Below, piece after piece: positions 9,212 through 17,361 of a DNA stretch of 64,000 nucleotides. A program made the translations under genes and the position numbers. The stretch is from an uncultured Spirochaetales bacterium (GTDB lineage: Bacteria; Spirochaetota; Spirochaetia; Sphaerochaetales; Sphaerochaetaceae). How positions within the stretch are numbered: the stretch's first letter is position 1; every line of letters begins with the position of its first letter. The stretch lies in the NCBI GenBank assembly GCA_949297785.1, contig CASFTW010000001.1, forward strand, positions 62,001-126,000, given 5' to 3'. Under the pieces are notes generated by a model, which was not told the DNA's origin, did no database searches, and saw only the letters and a program-made list of their open reading frames with translations.

Positions 9212-9985
9212 ATGAAAGGATTTTTTATAAAAAAGGCTTTTTTTGACGGCTGGGATAATCTCATCGGCATGGTTCTTCTGAATATTGTTTACATTGCAAT
9301 ATTCTTTCTTATGGTTTCCTCATTCGCTCTGGTCGATTACGGCCCCCTGCCGTTTTTTCTTTCTATCATCTCTCTTCTCTTTATCACTGCTGTTTTCTCC
9401 GGTGCGGTAAGCAATGTCGCATACGGTTATTCGGATTACAGAAGGGATACATGGACTGACCTGAAGAGTGGTTTCAGCCGCTATTTCAGGCATTCTCTGC
9501 TTATGTTCCTGATCTATGTGGTGATGGCACTGCTGACAATGTTCATCATTCCGTTCTATATGGGCAATTTCGGCATAATCGGGGCTGTCATTTCCGTGAT
9601 TCTCATCTGGCTCGTGATCTTCAGCGTCATGGCTCTGCCGTATTATTTCGCACTCTCTTCATATCTGCCGGGCGACAGACCGCTCAAGACGCTGAAAAAA
9701 TGTTTCATCATAATGGGCGACAACATGGGCTTCAGCATTTTCTTCCTGCTTTACAATATCGTATGCGTTCTTCTCACGATCTTCACCGTCGGTCTGATTC
9801 CGGGTGTTGCCGGCATGAATCTTGCAAGTCATGACGCCGTACGTCTTCTGATGATGAAGTACGATTACCTTGAGGAGAATCCTGATGCCGACAGAAAGCA
9901 TCTTCCCTGGGCGGACATTCTTTTTGACGAAGAGGAAAAGGTCGGACCGAGATCCTTCAAGAACATGATATTCCCGTGGAAGTAG
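9212..9985 (+). CDS. Multi-pass membrane protein of unknown function
   Basis: A 257-residue integral membrane protein. Five or six hydrophobic helices are visible (roughly residues 18-40, 45-70, 100-125, 130-160, 185-210), separated by short polar loops, and the C-terminal 45 residues are charged and cytoplasmic. The opening ([14 protein letters not shown]) resembles the DUF624/YesL type of membrane protein, but the match is loose. The ATG at 9212 is preferred because upstream in-frame codons read into the divergent argG promoter region; no Shine-Dalgarno sequence precedes it and a promoter fits a leaderless start. The next gene follows after 4 nt, so the two probably form an operon. Confidence 0.75.
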   Translation: MKGFFIKKAFFDGWDNLIGMVLLNIVYIAIFFLMVSSFALVDYGPLPFFLSIISLLFITAVFSGAVSNVAYGYSDYRRDTWTDLKSGFSRYFRHSLLMFLIYVVMALLTMFIIPFYMGNFGIIGAVISVILIWLVIFSVMALPYYFALSSYLPGDRPLKTLKKCFIIMGDNMGFSIFFLLYNIVCVLLTIFTVGLIPGVAGMNLASHDAVRLLMMKYDYLEENPDADRKHLPWADILFDEEEKVGPRSFKNMIFPWK

Positions 9986-9989
9986 GATC

Positions 9990-10544
9990 ATGGCATACGA
10001 AGTCGAGATAAAGGCGCATGCCGGTGAAAGTCTGAAGGAAAAGATAGATGCATACACATCGCAGACGGGAGAGGAAGTAATAAAGGAAGACACTTATTAC
10101 GCCTTTGACGGTGATGAGGTTCCCCGTTTCAGGATAAGAAGGGAGAATGATTTTCTTCTCATTTCGGCAAAACACAATCACAGGGAAGGCGGACTTGAGT
10201 GCAATGAAGAGCTTGAGTTCCGTCATGACAATACAGAAGACCAGCGTGTGATGGAAGATATGGCAGCGCTGCTCGGCTACAAGATTTTCATACACAAATA
10301 CAAAAAAGGCTGGTCATGGATGCTTTCAGATGTTCACATCGAGCTATTGGATGTGAAACACCTGGGATGGTTTCTTGAAATGGAAATAATCTCCGATAAA
10401 CCCGGCTTTGAGAACAACAGGGACAACTATGACAGGCTTTATGAAATCCTTTCTGACCTCGGTGTCGGCAAAGATGAGGTTGAGTCCAGATCCTATCAGG
10501 AAATGCTCAGAGCCTGGAAACAGGATATGAGTGTCACAAGATAG
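9990..10544 (+). CDS. CYTH-domain protein (class IV adenylate cyclase/triphosphatase family)
   Basis: A 184-residue soluble protein that is a single CYTH triphosphate-tunnel domain. The signature ExExK is at residues 4-8 (YEVEIKA), and further tunnel residues are seen as RFRIRR (about 46-51), KHNHREGG, ECNEELEF and the late FLEMEI (about 127-132). Members hydrolyse inorganic triphosphate or thiamine triphosphate, or make cyclic AMP; the sequence alone does not decide which. It sits 4 nt after the membrane protein gene. Its last 49 nt overlap the 3' end of the convergent membrane protein gene at 10496. Confidence 0.88.
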   Translation: MAYEVEIKAHAGESLKEKIDAYTSQTGEEVIKEDTYYAFDGDEVPRFRIRRENDFLLISAKHNHREGGLECNEELEFRHDNTEDQRVMEDMAALLGYKIFIHKYKKGWSWMLSDVHIELLDVKHLGWFLEMEIISDKPGFENNRDNYDRLYEILSDLGVGKDEVESRSYQEMLRAWKQDMSVTR

Positions 10545-11254
10545 AATATTCCTATTGTTCTTGCGTTGCTTATCTTCTTCACACCGGAGACGTGGATGAA
10601 AACAGGAAACAGTGATGCGAAAGCCCCTGTGAGTGCCGTTGCAGATGCCCCCGGAGTGCGGCAGAAGAAGAGTATGATCAGGTATCCTGCAGCTGTTATC
10701 AGGCTGGATGCCCGGAATCCGTTCTTTGTGCCGAAAGACAGCAGCATGAGCGACAGCGCGGCGAGGGTGAGGTATATGAGTGTGTACAGAAATCCTCTGT
10801 ACAGGCAGAAAGCGCTGCAAAGGAGCGCGGATGATGCTATGAGAAGTCCCATCCTCACGATGAACATGACTTTCACTGCCCTTGTAAGTTCTTCATCAAG
10901 GAAGTGGTAGACCGAGCTTGTGATGAAGAAGACAGGGAAGAAGATGAAGGCAAGGGTGAAGCAGATTCTTTGTGTAGCAGGGAAAGCTGCTGAATGCACG
11001 AACCAGAGGATCATCAGGGCAAGGGCCGTACAGGCTGAAAGAATATCGACAACGGCATTGAACACACTTACGGGATGGTGTTCCCTTTTTTCCGTTCCCG
11101 TTTTCCTGTTGAATTTATCGCTGTTGAAATCAAATGAGAAGTGTGTTCCGTTTTTCAGCTTCGCATCGAACTTCATTTCCTCGATTTCTTCATAATGCTG
11201 TGTTATTTCACTGACTTTTTCATTGAACTGACTGAAAACTTCCTTTTTTTCCAT
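10496..11254 (-). CDS. Membrane protein, possibly haemolysin III/PAQR-like
   Basis: A 252-residue protein with a polar N-terminal 65 residues (predicted helix, then charged) followed by six or seven membrane helices. The segment FFITSSVYHFLDEE (about 105-118) resembles the serine-X3-histidine motif of the second helix in haemolysin III/PAQR proteins, and a histidine occurs again near the C-terminus (FIHVSG). The similarity is too thin for a firm name. The gene follows the acyltransferase gene by 4 nt, so both are likely co-transcribed and may act on the membrane. Its 3' end overlaps the convergent CYTH gene by 49 nt. Confidence 0.65.
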   Translation of the reverse strand: MEKKEVFSQFNEKVSEITQHYEEIEEMKFDAKLKNGTHFSFDFNSDKFNRKTGTEKREHHPVSVFNAVVDILSACTALALMILWFVHSAAFPATQRICFTLAFIFFPVFFITSSVYHFLDEELTRAVKVMFIVRMGLLIASSALLCSAFCLYRGFLYTLIYLTLAALSLMLLSFGTKNGFRASSLITAAGYLIILFFCRTPGASATALTGAFASLFPVFIHVSGVKKISNARTIGIFYLVTLISCFQALSIS

Positions 11255-11258
11255 ACCT

Positions 11259-11930
11259 TCAACTCCAGAATTTATTCTGTTTTATATCATCGATGAGGAA
11301 CTGCACCTCTTGTTTTATCTTTTCCGTTATGATTTCCTCTGCTTTTGCCCTGTCCGTCCTGGCAAGTTCCATCTCACTCTCAAATGTCATCGCCCGTCCT
11401 ATATTCGCATAGTAGTTCTTTGAAACCACCGTCATTGTGTGTCCGACAAAGCTGCTGTTTTTCTTCTTCATCCGTCTCATCGGTGCTATGAGACCGACGG
11501 GAATGACAGGAACTCCTGTTTCAAGATATATTCTTGCCGCCCCTTTGTGAAATGGCAGCATGCTGTCTCCTGTATTGAGCATGCCTTCCGGAAAAATATA
11601 TATGCTGTCCCCTTCATTTATGTATTTCACGCATTTTTCAACAACATGGGAACGGTTTTCCTTTGTATTTGCGCTGACCTGTTCTGTCCACTTCAGATAG
11701 TGACGGAGGATGGGGACATTGAACCCCGGACCGATCACCATGTGAAGGGGGTCTTTCATGAGCGTTGTGACGAAATGGGCATCGGAAGATGAGAAATGAT
11801 TCGAGACAAACAGCTTTGCTCCCGCCGGCAGTTCTTCTTCCTTCCATGTGTAGAAGTCATAGCCGATGGAGAGAAAGATTCTCACTCCGATTCTGTAGAC
11901 ACCATGCAGGAATTTAGCAACAGCCTTCAA
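11259..11930 (-). CDS. 1-acyl-glycerol-3-phosphate acyltransferase family protein (PlsC-like)
   Basis: A 223-residue membrane-associated acyltransferase that transfers an acyl chain to a lysophospholipid or a related acceptor. The catalytic HX4D motif is in NHFSSSDAHF (about 43-52) and the acceptor-binding FPEG motif is near residue 114; the GVPVIPVGL segment near 140 matches motif IV. The start appears to be TTG 11930 with GAGG 8 nt upstream, since the nearby ATG is out of frame. First gene of a two-gene unit with the membrane protein gene downstream. The divergent ppiC gene begins 64 nt away. The precise substrate cannot be told from sequence. Confidence 0.88.
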   Translation of the reverse strand: MKAVAKFLHGVYRIGVRIFLSIGYDFYTWKEEELPAGAKLFVSNHFSSSDAHFVTTLMKDPLHMVIGPGFNVPILRHYLKWTEQVSANTKENRSHVVEKCVKYINEGDSIYIFPEGMLNTGDSMLPFHKGAARIYLETGVPVIPVGLIAPMRRMKKKNSSFVGHTMTVVSKNYYANIGRAMTFESEMELARTDRAKAEEIITEKIKQEVQFLIDDIKQNKFWS

Positions 11931-11981
11931 ACCATGTACCTCATCGTCAGGACAAATCTAGCACAAAAGATACTTTTCAGC

Positions 11982-11987
11982 TATATT
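11982..11987 (+). promoter_or_regulatory. -10 element placed for a leaderless ppiC transcript
   Basis: TATATT ends 7 nt before the ppiC ATG (11995). No Shine-Dalgarno sequence lies between. The -35 region (near 11958-11964, CTAGCA-like) is weak. Confidence 0.4.
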
Positions 11988-11994
11988 CATTTTC

Positions 11995-12273
11995 ATGCAG
12001 GTAAGAGCATCTCATATTCTCGTAAAAGACAAGGCACTGGCCGACAGAATCTATGCAGAGCTCAAAAGCGGGGCATCGTTTTCCGCTCTGGCTCATCGTT
12101 ATTCAACCTGTCCAAGCCGTTCAAAAGGCGGAGATCTCGGTTTTTTCGGCGAAGGACAGATGGTGAAGGAGTTTGAAAGGGAGGCCTTCAGGCTTCCAAG
12201 CGGCGGCATAAGCCGTCCGGTGAGAACGAAATTCGGCTATCACATAATAAAGAAAACGGGTGTTAAGGACTGA
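11995..12273 (+). CDS. ppiC: Small parvulin-type peptidyl-prolyl isomerase
   Basis: A 92-residue single-domain parvulin, the same size as E. coli PpiC. It catalyses cis-trans isomerisation of peptide bonds before proline and, lacking a signal peptide, acts in the cytoplasm. Key features are RASHILVKD at residues 4-12, the SAL-ahrYStCpSrskGGDLGFFGEGQMV core and the FGYHII ending (about 80-86). The start codon has no Shine-Dalgarno sequence but a -10-like hexamer ends 7 nt before it. The stop overlaps the rnhA start in TGATG, so the two genes form an operon. Confidence 0.93.
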   Translation: MQVRASHILVKDKALADRIYAELKSGASFSALAHRYSTCPSRSKGGDLGFFGEGQMVKEFEREAFRLPSGGISRPVRTKFGYHIIKKTGVKD

Positions 12274-12710
12274 TGGATACTGTTGATATCTACACAGACG
12301 GTGCATGCTCAGGCAATCCCGGGCCGGGTGGCTGGGCTGCCATCCTGAAAAAGGGAGAAACCGAGAAAGAGCTTTCCGGCGGCGAGGCCGTTACGACCAA
12401 CAACCGCATGGAGCTGACGGCTGCGATCATGGCTCTTGCTGCGCTCAAGCGTCCATGTGCGGTGAATCTCTACAGCGACAGCAAGTATCTTGTCGATTCT
12501 GTCACAAAGGGATGGCTTCATTCATGGAAGGCCAAAAACTGGGTGAAGGCCCGTAACCAGGCAGTGCCGAACAAGGATCTCTGGCTCAGGTTGCTTGAGC
12601 TTCTTTCAGTGCATCGTGTCACCTTCATCTGGGTAAAGGGCCACGACTCAAATGAGTACAACAACCGCTGCGACAAGCTTGCGGTCGGGGAATGGAAGAA
12701 ATTCAAATAA
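12273..12710 (+). CDS. rnhA: Ribonuclease HI
   Basis: A 145-residue enzyme that degrades the RNA strand of RNA-DNA hybrids during replication. All active-site residues are visible: D8 in IYTDGACSGNPGPGG, E in NRMELTAA (about 47), D in LYSDSKY (about 69) and D in NNRCDKLA near 135, plus the loop histidine in KGHDSNEYN. Length is typical of bacterial RNase HI. The start overlaps the ppiC stop by one base (TGATG). The last 8 nt overlap the convergent TPR lipoprotein gene. Confidence 0.97.
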   Translation: MDTVDIYTDGACSGNPGPGGWAAILKKGETEKELSGGEAVTTNNRMELTAAIMALAALKRPCAVNLYSDSKYLVDSVTKGWLHSWKAKNWVKARNQAVPNKDLWLRLLELLSVHRVTFIWVKGHDSNEYNNRCDKLAVGEWKKFK

Positions 12711-13353
12711 GTGTTTCTGCCTTCCTGTAATGCGAGGAGAAAAGCTCAGTGGCGGAGGCGATGTTCATCTCAGGAAGCATTCCTTTTTCACCGTAATTCC
12801 CCTGTGCGGCTTTTTCTTCCGTTTCCGCTCCTGCAATTGAGCGGAAATAATCACTGTAGTGCGCAAGGATTCCTATTGCACTTCTGTTTTCAGGATCGTA
12901 TTTCAGCACTTGTGATGCGTAATGCACAGCTTCATCCTTTTTGAAGAATGTGTCGTAATAACCTGCAAGATCAAGCATCACATCAGTGTTCGCCGCGTCG
13001 AATGAGAGAACATCCTCAAGGGTGGAGATGAAACTCTGATGGCGTCCTGCCGCCTTCAGCGCCGACGCTTTCAGATAAAGAAAACGCAGTGAGCGGGGAG
13101 ATGAGACCAATGCTTCGTCACATATCCTCACAGCATCATCATAACGCCCGTAATAAAGCAGCATGTAGGCATAGTTGTAGAGAACCCTTTCATCATCAGG
13201 ATAGAGAAGATAGGCTTCCTGTGTGCTTGCAAAACTCTCTTCTCCCGTCTCCTTTGCAGCCAGGAGGCTTTCCACACTGACATTGTCAAGTGAAGTGCAT
13301 GCTGCGGTCAGCAGCAGTATTAAAAGCAGGCTAAGGCAGTACAGTCTCTTCAA
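12703..13353 (-). CDS. TPR-containing lipoprotein
   Basis: A 216-residue exported protein. A lipoprotein signal peptide with lipobox LTAAC (Cys 19) is followed by a Ser/Asp stretch (residues 20-24), and then three or four tetratricopeptide-like repeats (about 40-175; segments such as YAYMLLYYGRYDDAV and YLKASALKAAGRHQS), which usually mediate protein-protein contacts in the periplasm. The start is a TTG at 13353 within the end of upp (overlap 23 nt), with GGTGAGA upstream. It is translated together with upp. Partner unknown. Confidence 0.8.
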   Translation of the reverse strand: MKRLYCLSLLLILLLTAACTSLDNVSVESLLAAKETGEESFASTQEAYLLYPDDERVLYNYAYMLLYYGRYDDAVRICDEALVSSPRSLRFLYLKASALKAAGRHQSFISTLEDVLSFDAANTDVMLDLAGYYDTFFKKDEAVHYASQVLKYDPENRSAIGILAHYSDYFRSIAGAETEEKAAQGNYGEKGMLPEMNIASATELFSSHYRKAETLI

Positions 13354-14371
13354 TTTCTCTCACCTGATTCCTGTATAGATTCACTATATTCTGCCCGTAA
13401 TCGGCAATAAGCTGGATTATGTTCCTCTGTCTTTCGCCGTCCCTGCCGTTAAGCCTGTCACCGGCATCACCGAGCCCCGGCATTATATATGCCTTGTCAT
13501 TCAGTACGGGATCCAGCCACAGTGTATAGACTTCTGCATTCTCAAGTGCGCGTACAACCCTGAGACATCCTTTGAGGGCGGCAATCACATTGATGAACCT
13601 GACACTCTTCGGCCTGACACCTTTCTCTTCAAGGTATTTCATGATTGTAACAAGACTTCCTCCTGTGGCATTCATTGGATCTGCGAAGATGAGGTCCTTT
13701 CCGTCAAGCTGCTTCAGGGAGAAGAAGGACTTGTCAAGATCAAGCACATAGCGCATTTCCTTCTCGCTGCAGCTTTCATCCCTTTTTATCCTGAAAAGCG
13801 CGAACGGCGTGATATATGAAGCGGAAGAGTATTCCTCAATGGCCTTTGAGATGATCATGCTTGGAAGAAGTGCACCGCGCAGCATCACGCACATGACCGA
13901 ATCATGAACGAGCGGATCAATGTCGGGAATGCTGTGAACCGCATAATTGCGGCAGGGATCCGTTACAGGAGTCTTCTGGATTATCTGGCGCTTTGAGGAA
14001 AGAGACCTGTCCGTGAATACACTGTTGAAAAGCAGTTCATAGGCTCTCTGTATGTAATACACGAATTCTTCATGCTTTGTCTCCGGATCTCTGAGATGCG
14101 CTATGAGCCGGCTTGCCTGTGCATGCTGTTCTCTCGGGGCTTCAAACGAATATACATGAATCCTGTCTTCACCGCCTGTTATTTCCTGCATCTTCTTTGT
14201 GATGGTCTTCATTTTCCTCACAAGAACATCCGTATCTCCGCCTTCCTCTGCTTTGCGGCAGTCCTCAAGGTATGAATCATACAGCACCTTCATTTCATCA
14301 AGAGCGGCATTGTCTCTCTCTGTAAGGTATCCGTCAAGATCATGCGCATGCAAACTTATTGTCTTACTCAT
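13331..14371 (-). CDS. upp: Uracil phosphoribosyltransferase with N-terminal extension
   Basis: A 346-residue cytoplasmic salvage enzyme that converts uracil and PRPP to UMP. The C-terminal 210 residues carry the PRPP loop DPMNATGGS (about 227-235) and the uracil-binding segment GLGDAGDRLNG near 310. About 125 extra residues, helical and charged, precede the catalytic domain; ordinary Upp is about 210 residues, and this longer form is seen in spirochaetes. ATG 14371 is used; the in-frame sequence upstream is promoter-like A+T-rich DNA. No Shine-Dalgarno sequence is seen and TATGCT ends 6 nt before the ATG. Divergent from adk. Confidence 0.85.
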   Translation of the reverse strand: MSKTISLHAHDLDGYLTERDNAALDEMKVLYDSYLEDCRKAEEGGDTDVLVRKMKTITKKMQEITGGEDRIHVYSFEAPREQHAQASRLIAHLRDPETKHEEFVYYIQRAYELLFNSVFTDRSLSSKRQIIQKTPVTDPCRNYAVHSIPDIDPLVHDSVMCVMLRGALLPSMIISKAIEEYSSASYITPFALFRIKRDESCSEKEMRYVLDLDKSFFSLKQLDGKDLIFADPMNATGGSLVTIMKYLEEKGVRPKSVRFINVIAALKGCLRVVRALENAEVYTLWLDPVLNDKAYIMPGLGDAGDRLNGRDGERQRNIIQLIADYGQNIVNLYRNQVREIEETVLP

Positions 14372-14451
14372 AGGTGAAGCATAAACCACTACTACCAAAA
14401 AAAGAAAGTATTGTGTATTCTTTAGCAAAAGATTTTTAAAGAGGTTTTTTC

Positions 14452-15078
14452 ATGAAACTAGTGTTTTTAGGCCCTCCGGGAGCCGGAAAGGGCACAATAG
14501 CCGCAAAAGCAAAGGATGTTTATTCCATCCCCCATATTTCAACAGGTGATCTTTTCAGGGACAACATCAAAAGGGAAACGGAACTTGGAAAGAAGGTGAA
14601 GGCGATTCTCGCCGCCGGTGATCTCGTTCCGGATGAAGTCACGATCGCCATGGTGAAGGACAGACTCGCATCAGATGATGCCTCAAACGGCTTCATCCTT
14701 GACGGTTTCCCGCGCACCATCGCACAGGCAGATGCCCTTGAAACGATTTCCTCTCTTGACAAGGTCGTCAATTTCGTCCTTGACAAGGAAGACATCATCA
14801 GACGTCTGTCCGGCAGAAGAGTATGCAAGTCAACCGGCAGAACCTATCATATCCTGTACAATCCTCCCAAGGTTGAGGGAATTGATGATGAGACCGGCGA
14901 GCCTCTCATCCAGAGGGATGATGACAAGGAAGAGGCCATCAGAAACCGTCTTGAGGTATATGAAGCTTCCACAGCACCTCTCATCAGCTACTACAGGGAG
15001 AAAGGTCTTCTTGTCGACATCGATGCATCGGCAAGTCCTGATGAAGTTCTCAAGAGCATGGTTGATGCTCTCAGGTGA
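14452..15078 (+). CDS. adk: Adenylate kinase
   Basis: A 208-residue enzyme interconverting ATP, AMP and ADP. The P-loop GPPGAGKGT is at residues 7-15, the AMP-binding helix contains STGDLFRDN, and DGFPRT (about 84-89) and the LID (RRVCKSTGRTYH, about 123-134) are intact. The LID has only one cysteine, so it is the non-zinc type. AGAGG lies before the ATG. It is a single-gene unit ended by overlapping hairpins at 15086-15149. Confidence 0.97.
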   Translation: MKLVFLGPPGAGKGTIAAKAKDVYSIPHISTGDLFRDNIKRETELGKKVKAILAAGDLVPDEVTIAMVKDRLASDDASNGFILDGFPRTIAQADALETISSLDKVVNFVLDKEDIIRRLSGRRVCKSTGRTYHILYNPPKVEGIDDETGEPLIQRDDDKEEAIRNRLEVYEASTAPLISYYREKGLLVDIDASASPDEVLKSMVDALR

Positions 15079-15085
15079 AAATACG

Positions 15086-15149
15086 GCAGTGTCCATCGCG
15101 GCACTGCTTTCTTTCTGGCAAAAGCGCTGAACCTTTTGTCAGAAAGAAA
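15086..15149 (+). terminator. Overlapping, mutually exclusive hairpins after adk
   Basis: GCAGTG (15086-15091) and CACTGC (15102-15107) form a short hairpin followed by TTTCTTTCT, a plausible terminator. That T-rich run is also the left arm of a second 17-bp stem (15108-15124 with 15133-15149, one G-T pair, 8-nt loop). The two hairpins abut at 15107/15108, and the second uses the T-rich run that the first needs for termination. Confidence 0.6.
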
Positions 15150-15197
15150 GAAGCCTCCTTTTTCATAAGCTGATATCATTGCATCAGGAGTCATGGT

Positions 15198-17033
15198 ATG
15201 TTTGAAGGTCTTGTCTATTCACAGGTATCAGAAGAATTCGTAAAACCGCTTTTTCCGGTGGACGGGGAGGATATGGAGGTCTCAGTTCTTTTCTCTCCCG
15301 AGCTTTGCGTGGATGCATGCTACTGTGCATCAAATCATAATGGTGTCAACTGGCGCACCTCCGCATCCAGACATGAGGATGGCCGGTATTATTTCTCATT
15401 GAAGGCTGCATACAGGCCGGAGAGCCTGCGCTATTATTTTATTTTCCGTACAGGCGGGCGTTTCTATTATTATTCAAAGAGAGGTGTGAGCATCTTCCCT
15501 CCCGAGGCGAAGAATCATTTCACCGTAACACCTTCTCTGGAAAGTCCCGGATGGATTGCATCAAGCTACTGCTATCAGATATTCCCTGACAGGTTCTGCA
15601 ACGGCGATGCTTCAAATGATGTGAAAGACGGCGAGTATTTCTATAACGGAACATATGTCACCAGCCACAGTTTTGATGAGAAGCCGGAGGATTATGAGAA
15701 AGCCCGCTGTGTGGACTTCTACAACGGTGACCTCAAAGGTGTTGAGGATAAGCTTGATTATCTTGCATCTCTCGGTGTTTCCTGCATTTATCTCAATCCG
15801 ATCGGCAGATCTTATACTGTTCACCGTTTTGACACAACAGATTATTTCCATGTTGATGAGAAACTTGGAGGAGATGAGGCTCTTGTGAGCCTTATCAAAA
15901 AGGCACATGAGAAGGGAATCCGTGTCATTGTCGATATCTCGATAAACCATACATCGACGGAAAATGAGTGGTTTAAAAAAGCATCGTCAGATCCGGAAAG
16001 CGAGGAAGCCGGCTACTATTACATAGACAAAGACGGGAATTTTGCTTCCTGGGCTGGCGTTGATACAATGCCCCAGCTCAATTTCAACAGTCAGAAGCTT
16101 CGTGACAGACTGTACAGGAATGAAGATTCCGTAATGCAGAAATTTCTCAGAAAGCCTTTCAATCAGGACGGCTGGAGGCTTGATGTCGCACCTGAACTGG
16201 GCCGCAACAAGTCTGACCAGCTTTGTAAGGAAGTATGGCGGGAAGTGCATCAGTACCTCAAGGATGTGAACAAGGATATCTACCTTGTCGGTGAAGATTG
16301 GAATGATGCAAGCGAGTATCTTGAAGGCGATATGTGGGATGCAACCATGAATTACTACGGCAGCGGACGTCCTCTCCGTTCATGGCTGGGAGAAAGAGAC
16401 CGCTATCTGACTGAGGCATGGGGACACAGTCCTGAAGTCGATGTCCCATATAATGCGTATGAACTCGCCGCTGCACTTCAGACAAGCATGGATGCCGGTT
16501 ATGATCTGTCCCGCTATTTCAGGATGAATCTCTATGATTCACATGACACTCCGCGTCTACATAACCATCTTGCGATATACAATCAGAAAAGATATGAAGG
16601 TGTTGTGATGGCTCTCTGCCTCCTGCCCGGCATGCCTAATATATATTACGGCGATGAAGTGGGGCTGGACGGTGAGATGGGCAGTGTCGAAGGCAGCCGT
16701 TATCCGATGTGGTGGGATGAGAACAAGTGGAATAAGGATACGCTTTTCGTCCATCGTCTCATGGGACAGATCAGGAAGGACAAGGAGCTTGCCTTTGCAT
16801 CTGTTTACTTCCTTCCTCTTGATGATGATGCTCTGGTAATCCTCCGACGCACAGAGGACAAAGCCTGGCTTCTGGTCCTTAACAAAGGCAAAGCAAGGGA
16901 TGTGAAGATTTCATCTTTCCTTCTTGACGGCTATAAAGTTGTGTCTTCTCCATATAATGATGCTGACTGCGGCAGTGAGTGGACCTTCAGCCTTGGTGAT
17001 AACACATCCCAGTTCTTCATTCTTGAGAAATAA
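15198..17033 (+). CDS. GH13 alpha-amylase-family enzyme (neopullulanase/cyclomaltodextrinase type)
   Basis: A 611-residue glycoside hydrolase without signal peptide, so it acts on maltodextrins inside the cell. An N-terminal beta-sandwich (about 1-115, resembling CBM34) precedes the TIM barrel, which begins with YQIFPDRFCNGD near 125. The four GH13 motifs are visible: DISINHTS (about 250), GWRLDVAPE with the nucleophile Asp near 329, LVGEDW with the acid Glu near 366, and YDSHDTPR with the third Asp near 450. A C-terminal beta domain follows. AGGAG lies 7 nt before the ATG at 15198. The N-domain and motif spacing favour neopullulanase/cyclomaltodextrinase over alpha-glucosidase. Single-gene unit with its own terminator. 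Confidence 0.92.
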   Translation: MFEGLVYSQVSEEFVKPLFPVDGEDMEVSVLFSPELCVDACYCASNHNGVNWRTSASRHEDGRYYFSLKAAYRPESLRYYFIFRTGGRFYYYSKRGVSIFPPEAKNHFTVTPSLESPGWIASSYCYQIFPDRFCNGDASNDVKDGEYFYNGTYVTSHSFDEKPEDYEKARCVDFYNGDLKGVEDKLDYLASLGVSCIYLNPIGRSYTVHRFDTTDYFHVDEKLGGDEALVSLIKKAHEKGIRVIVDISINHTSTENEWFKKASSDPESEEAGYYYIDKDGNFASWAGVDTMPQLNFNSQKLRDRLYRNEDSVMQKFLRKPFNQDGWRLDVAPELGRNKSDQLCKEVWREVHQYLKDVNKDIYLVGEDWNDASEYLEGDMWDATMNYYGSGRPLRSWLGERDRYLTEAWGHSPEVDVPYNAYELAAALQTSMDAGYDLSRYFRMNLYDSHDTPRLHNHLAIYNQKRYEGVVMALCLLPGMPNIYYGDEVGLDGEMGSVEGSRYPMWWDENKWNKDTLFVHRLMGQIRKDKELAFASVYFLPLDDDALVILRRTEDKAWLLVLNKGKARDVKISSFLLDGYKVVSSPYNDADCGSEWTFSLGDNTSQFFILEK

Positions 17034-17050
17034 GTTCCGATGTATATGAC

Positions 17051-17083
17051 AGAGACAGATTCATAAGTCTGTCTCTTATTTTT
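17051..17083 (+). terminator. Terminator of the GH13 gene
   Basis: AGAGACAGA (17051-17059) pairs with TCTGTCTCT (17068-17076), loop 8 nt, followed by TATTTTTA. Confidence 0.88.
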
Positions 17084-17205
17084 ATGAATATAAATGAGAA
17101 AGTTATATACCTAACATGGTATAATTAATATTTATTTATTATATTTTCCGCATAAATCTGAATACTGGATTATTGTTCCTGTGTTTGTAATATCAGGAGA
17201 ATAAA

Positions 17206-17361
17206 ATGATTAATGTCATGCCAGACTTTCAGAAACCTGTTCATTTCCTCCAGTGTTTCTTTGATGATAAAAATCCCGTCCATGAGATTGATACTGCAGA
17301 GAAGGCAAAGACGGTCGGTCAGTCTTCACCATCTTCTGAAATTCCCCTCAGATGCAGATAA
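17206..17361 (+). CDS. Possible 51-residue small protein
   Basis: A short reading frame starts at ATG 17206 with AGGAG 6 nt upstream, the usual spacing here. It encodes an acidic 51-residue peptide (MINVMPDFQKPVHFLQCFFD... in outline) without membrane or signal features. A perfect TATAAT lies at 17120-17125, after the terminator of the amylase gene, but its -35 is poor. The last 43 nt overlap the convergent regulator gene. It could be a real small protein or the truncated start of a lost gene; family unknown. Confidence 0.35.
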   Translation: MINVMPDFQKPVHFLQCFFDDKNPVHEIDTAEKAKTVGQSSPSSEIPLRCR

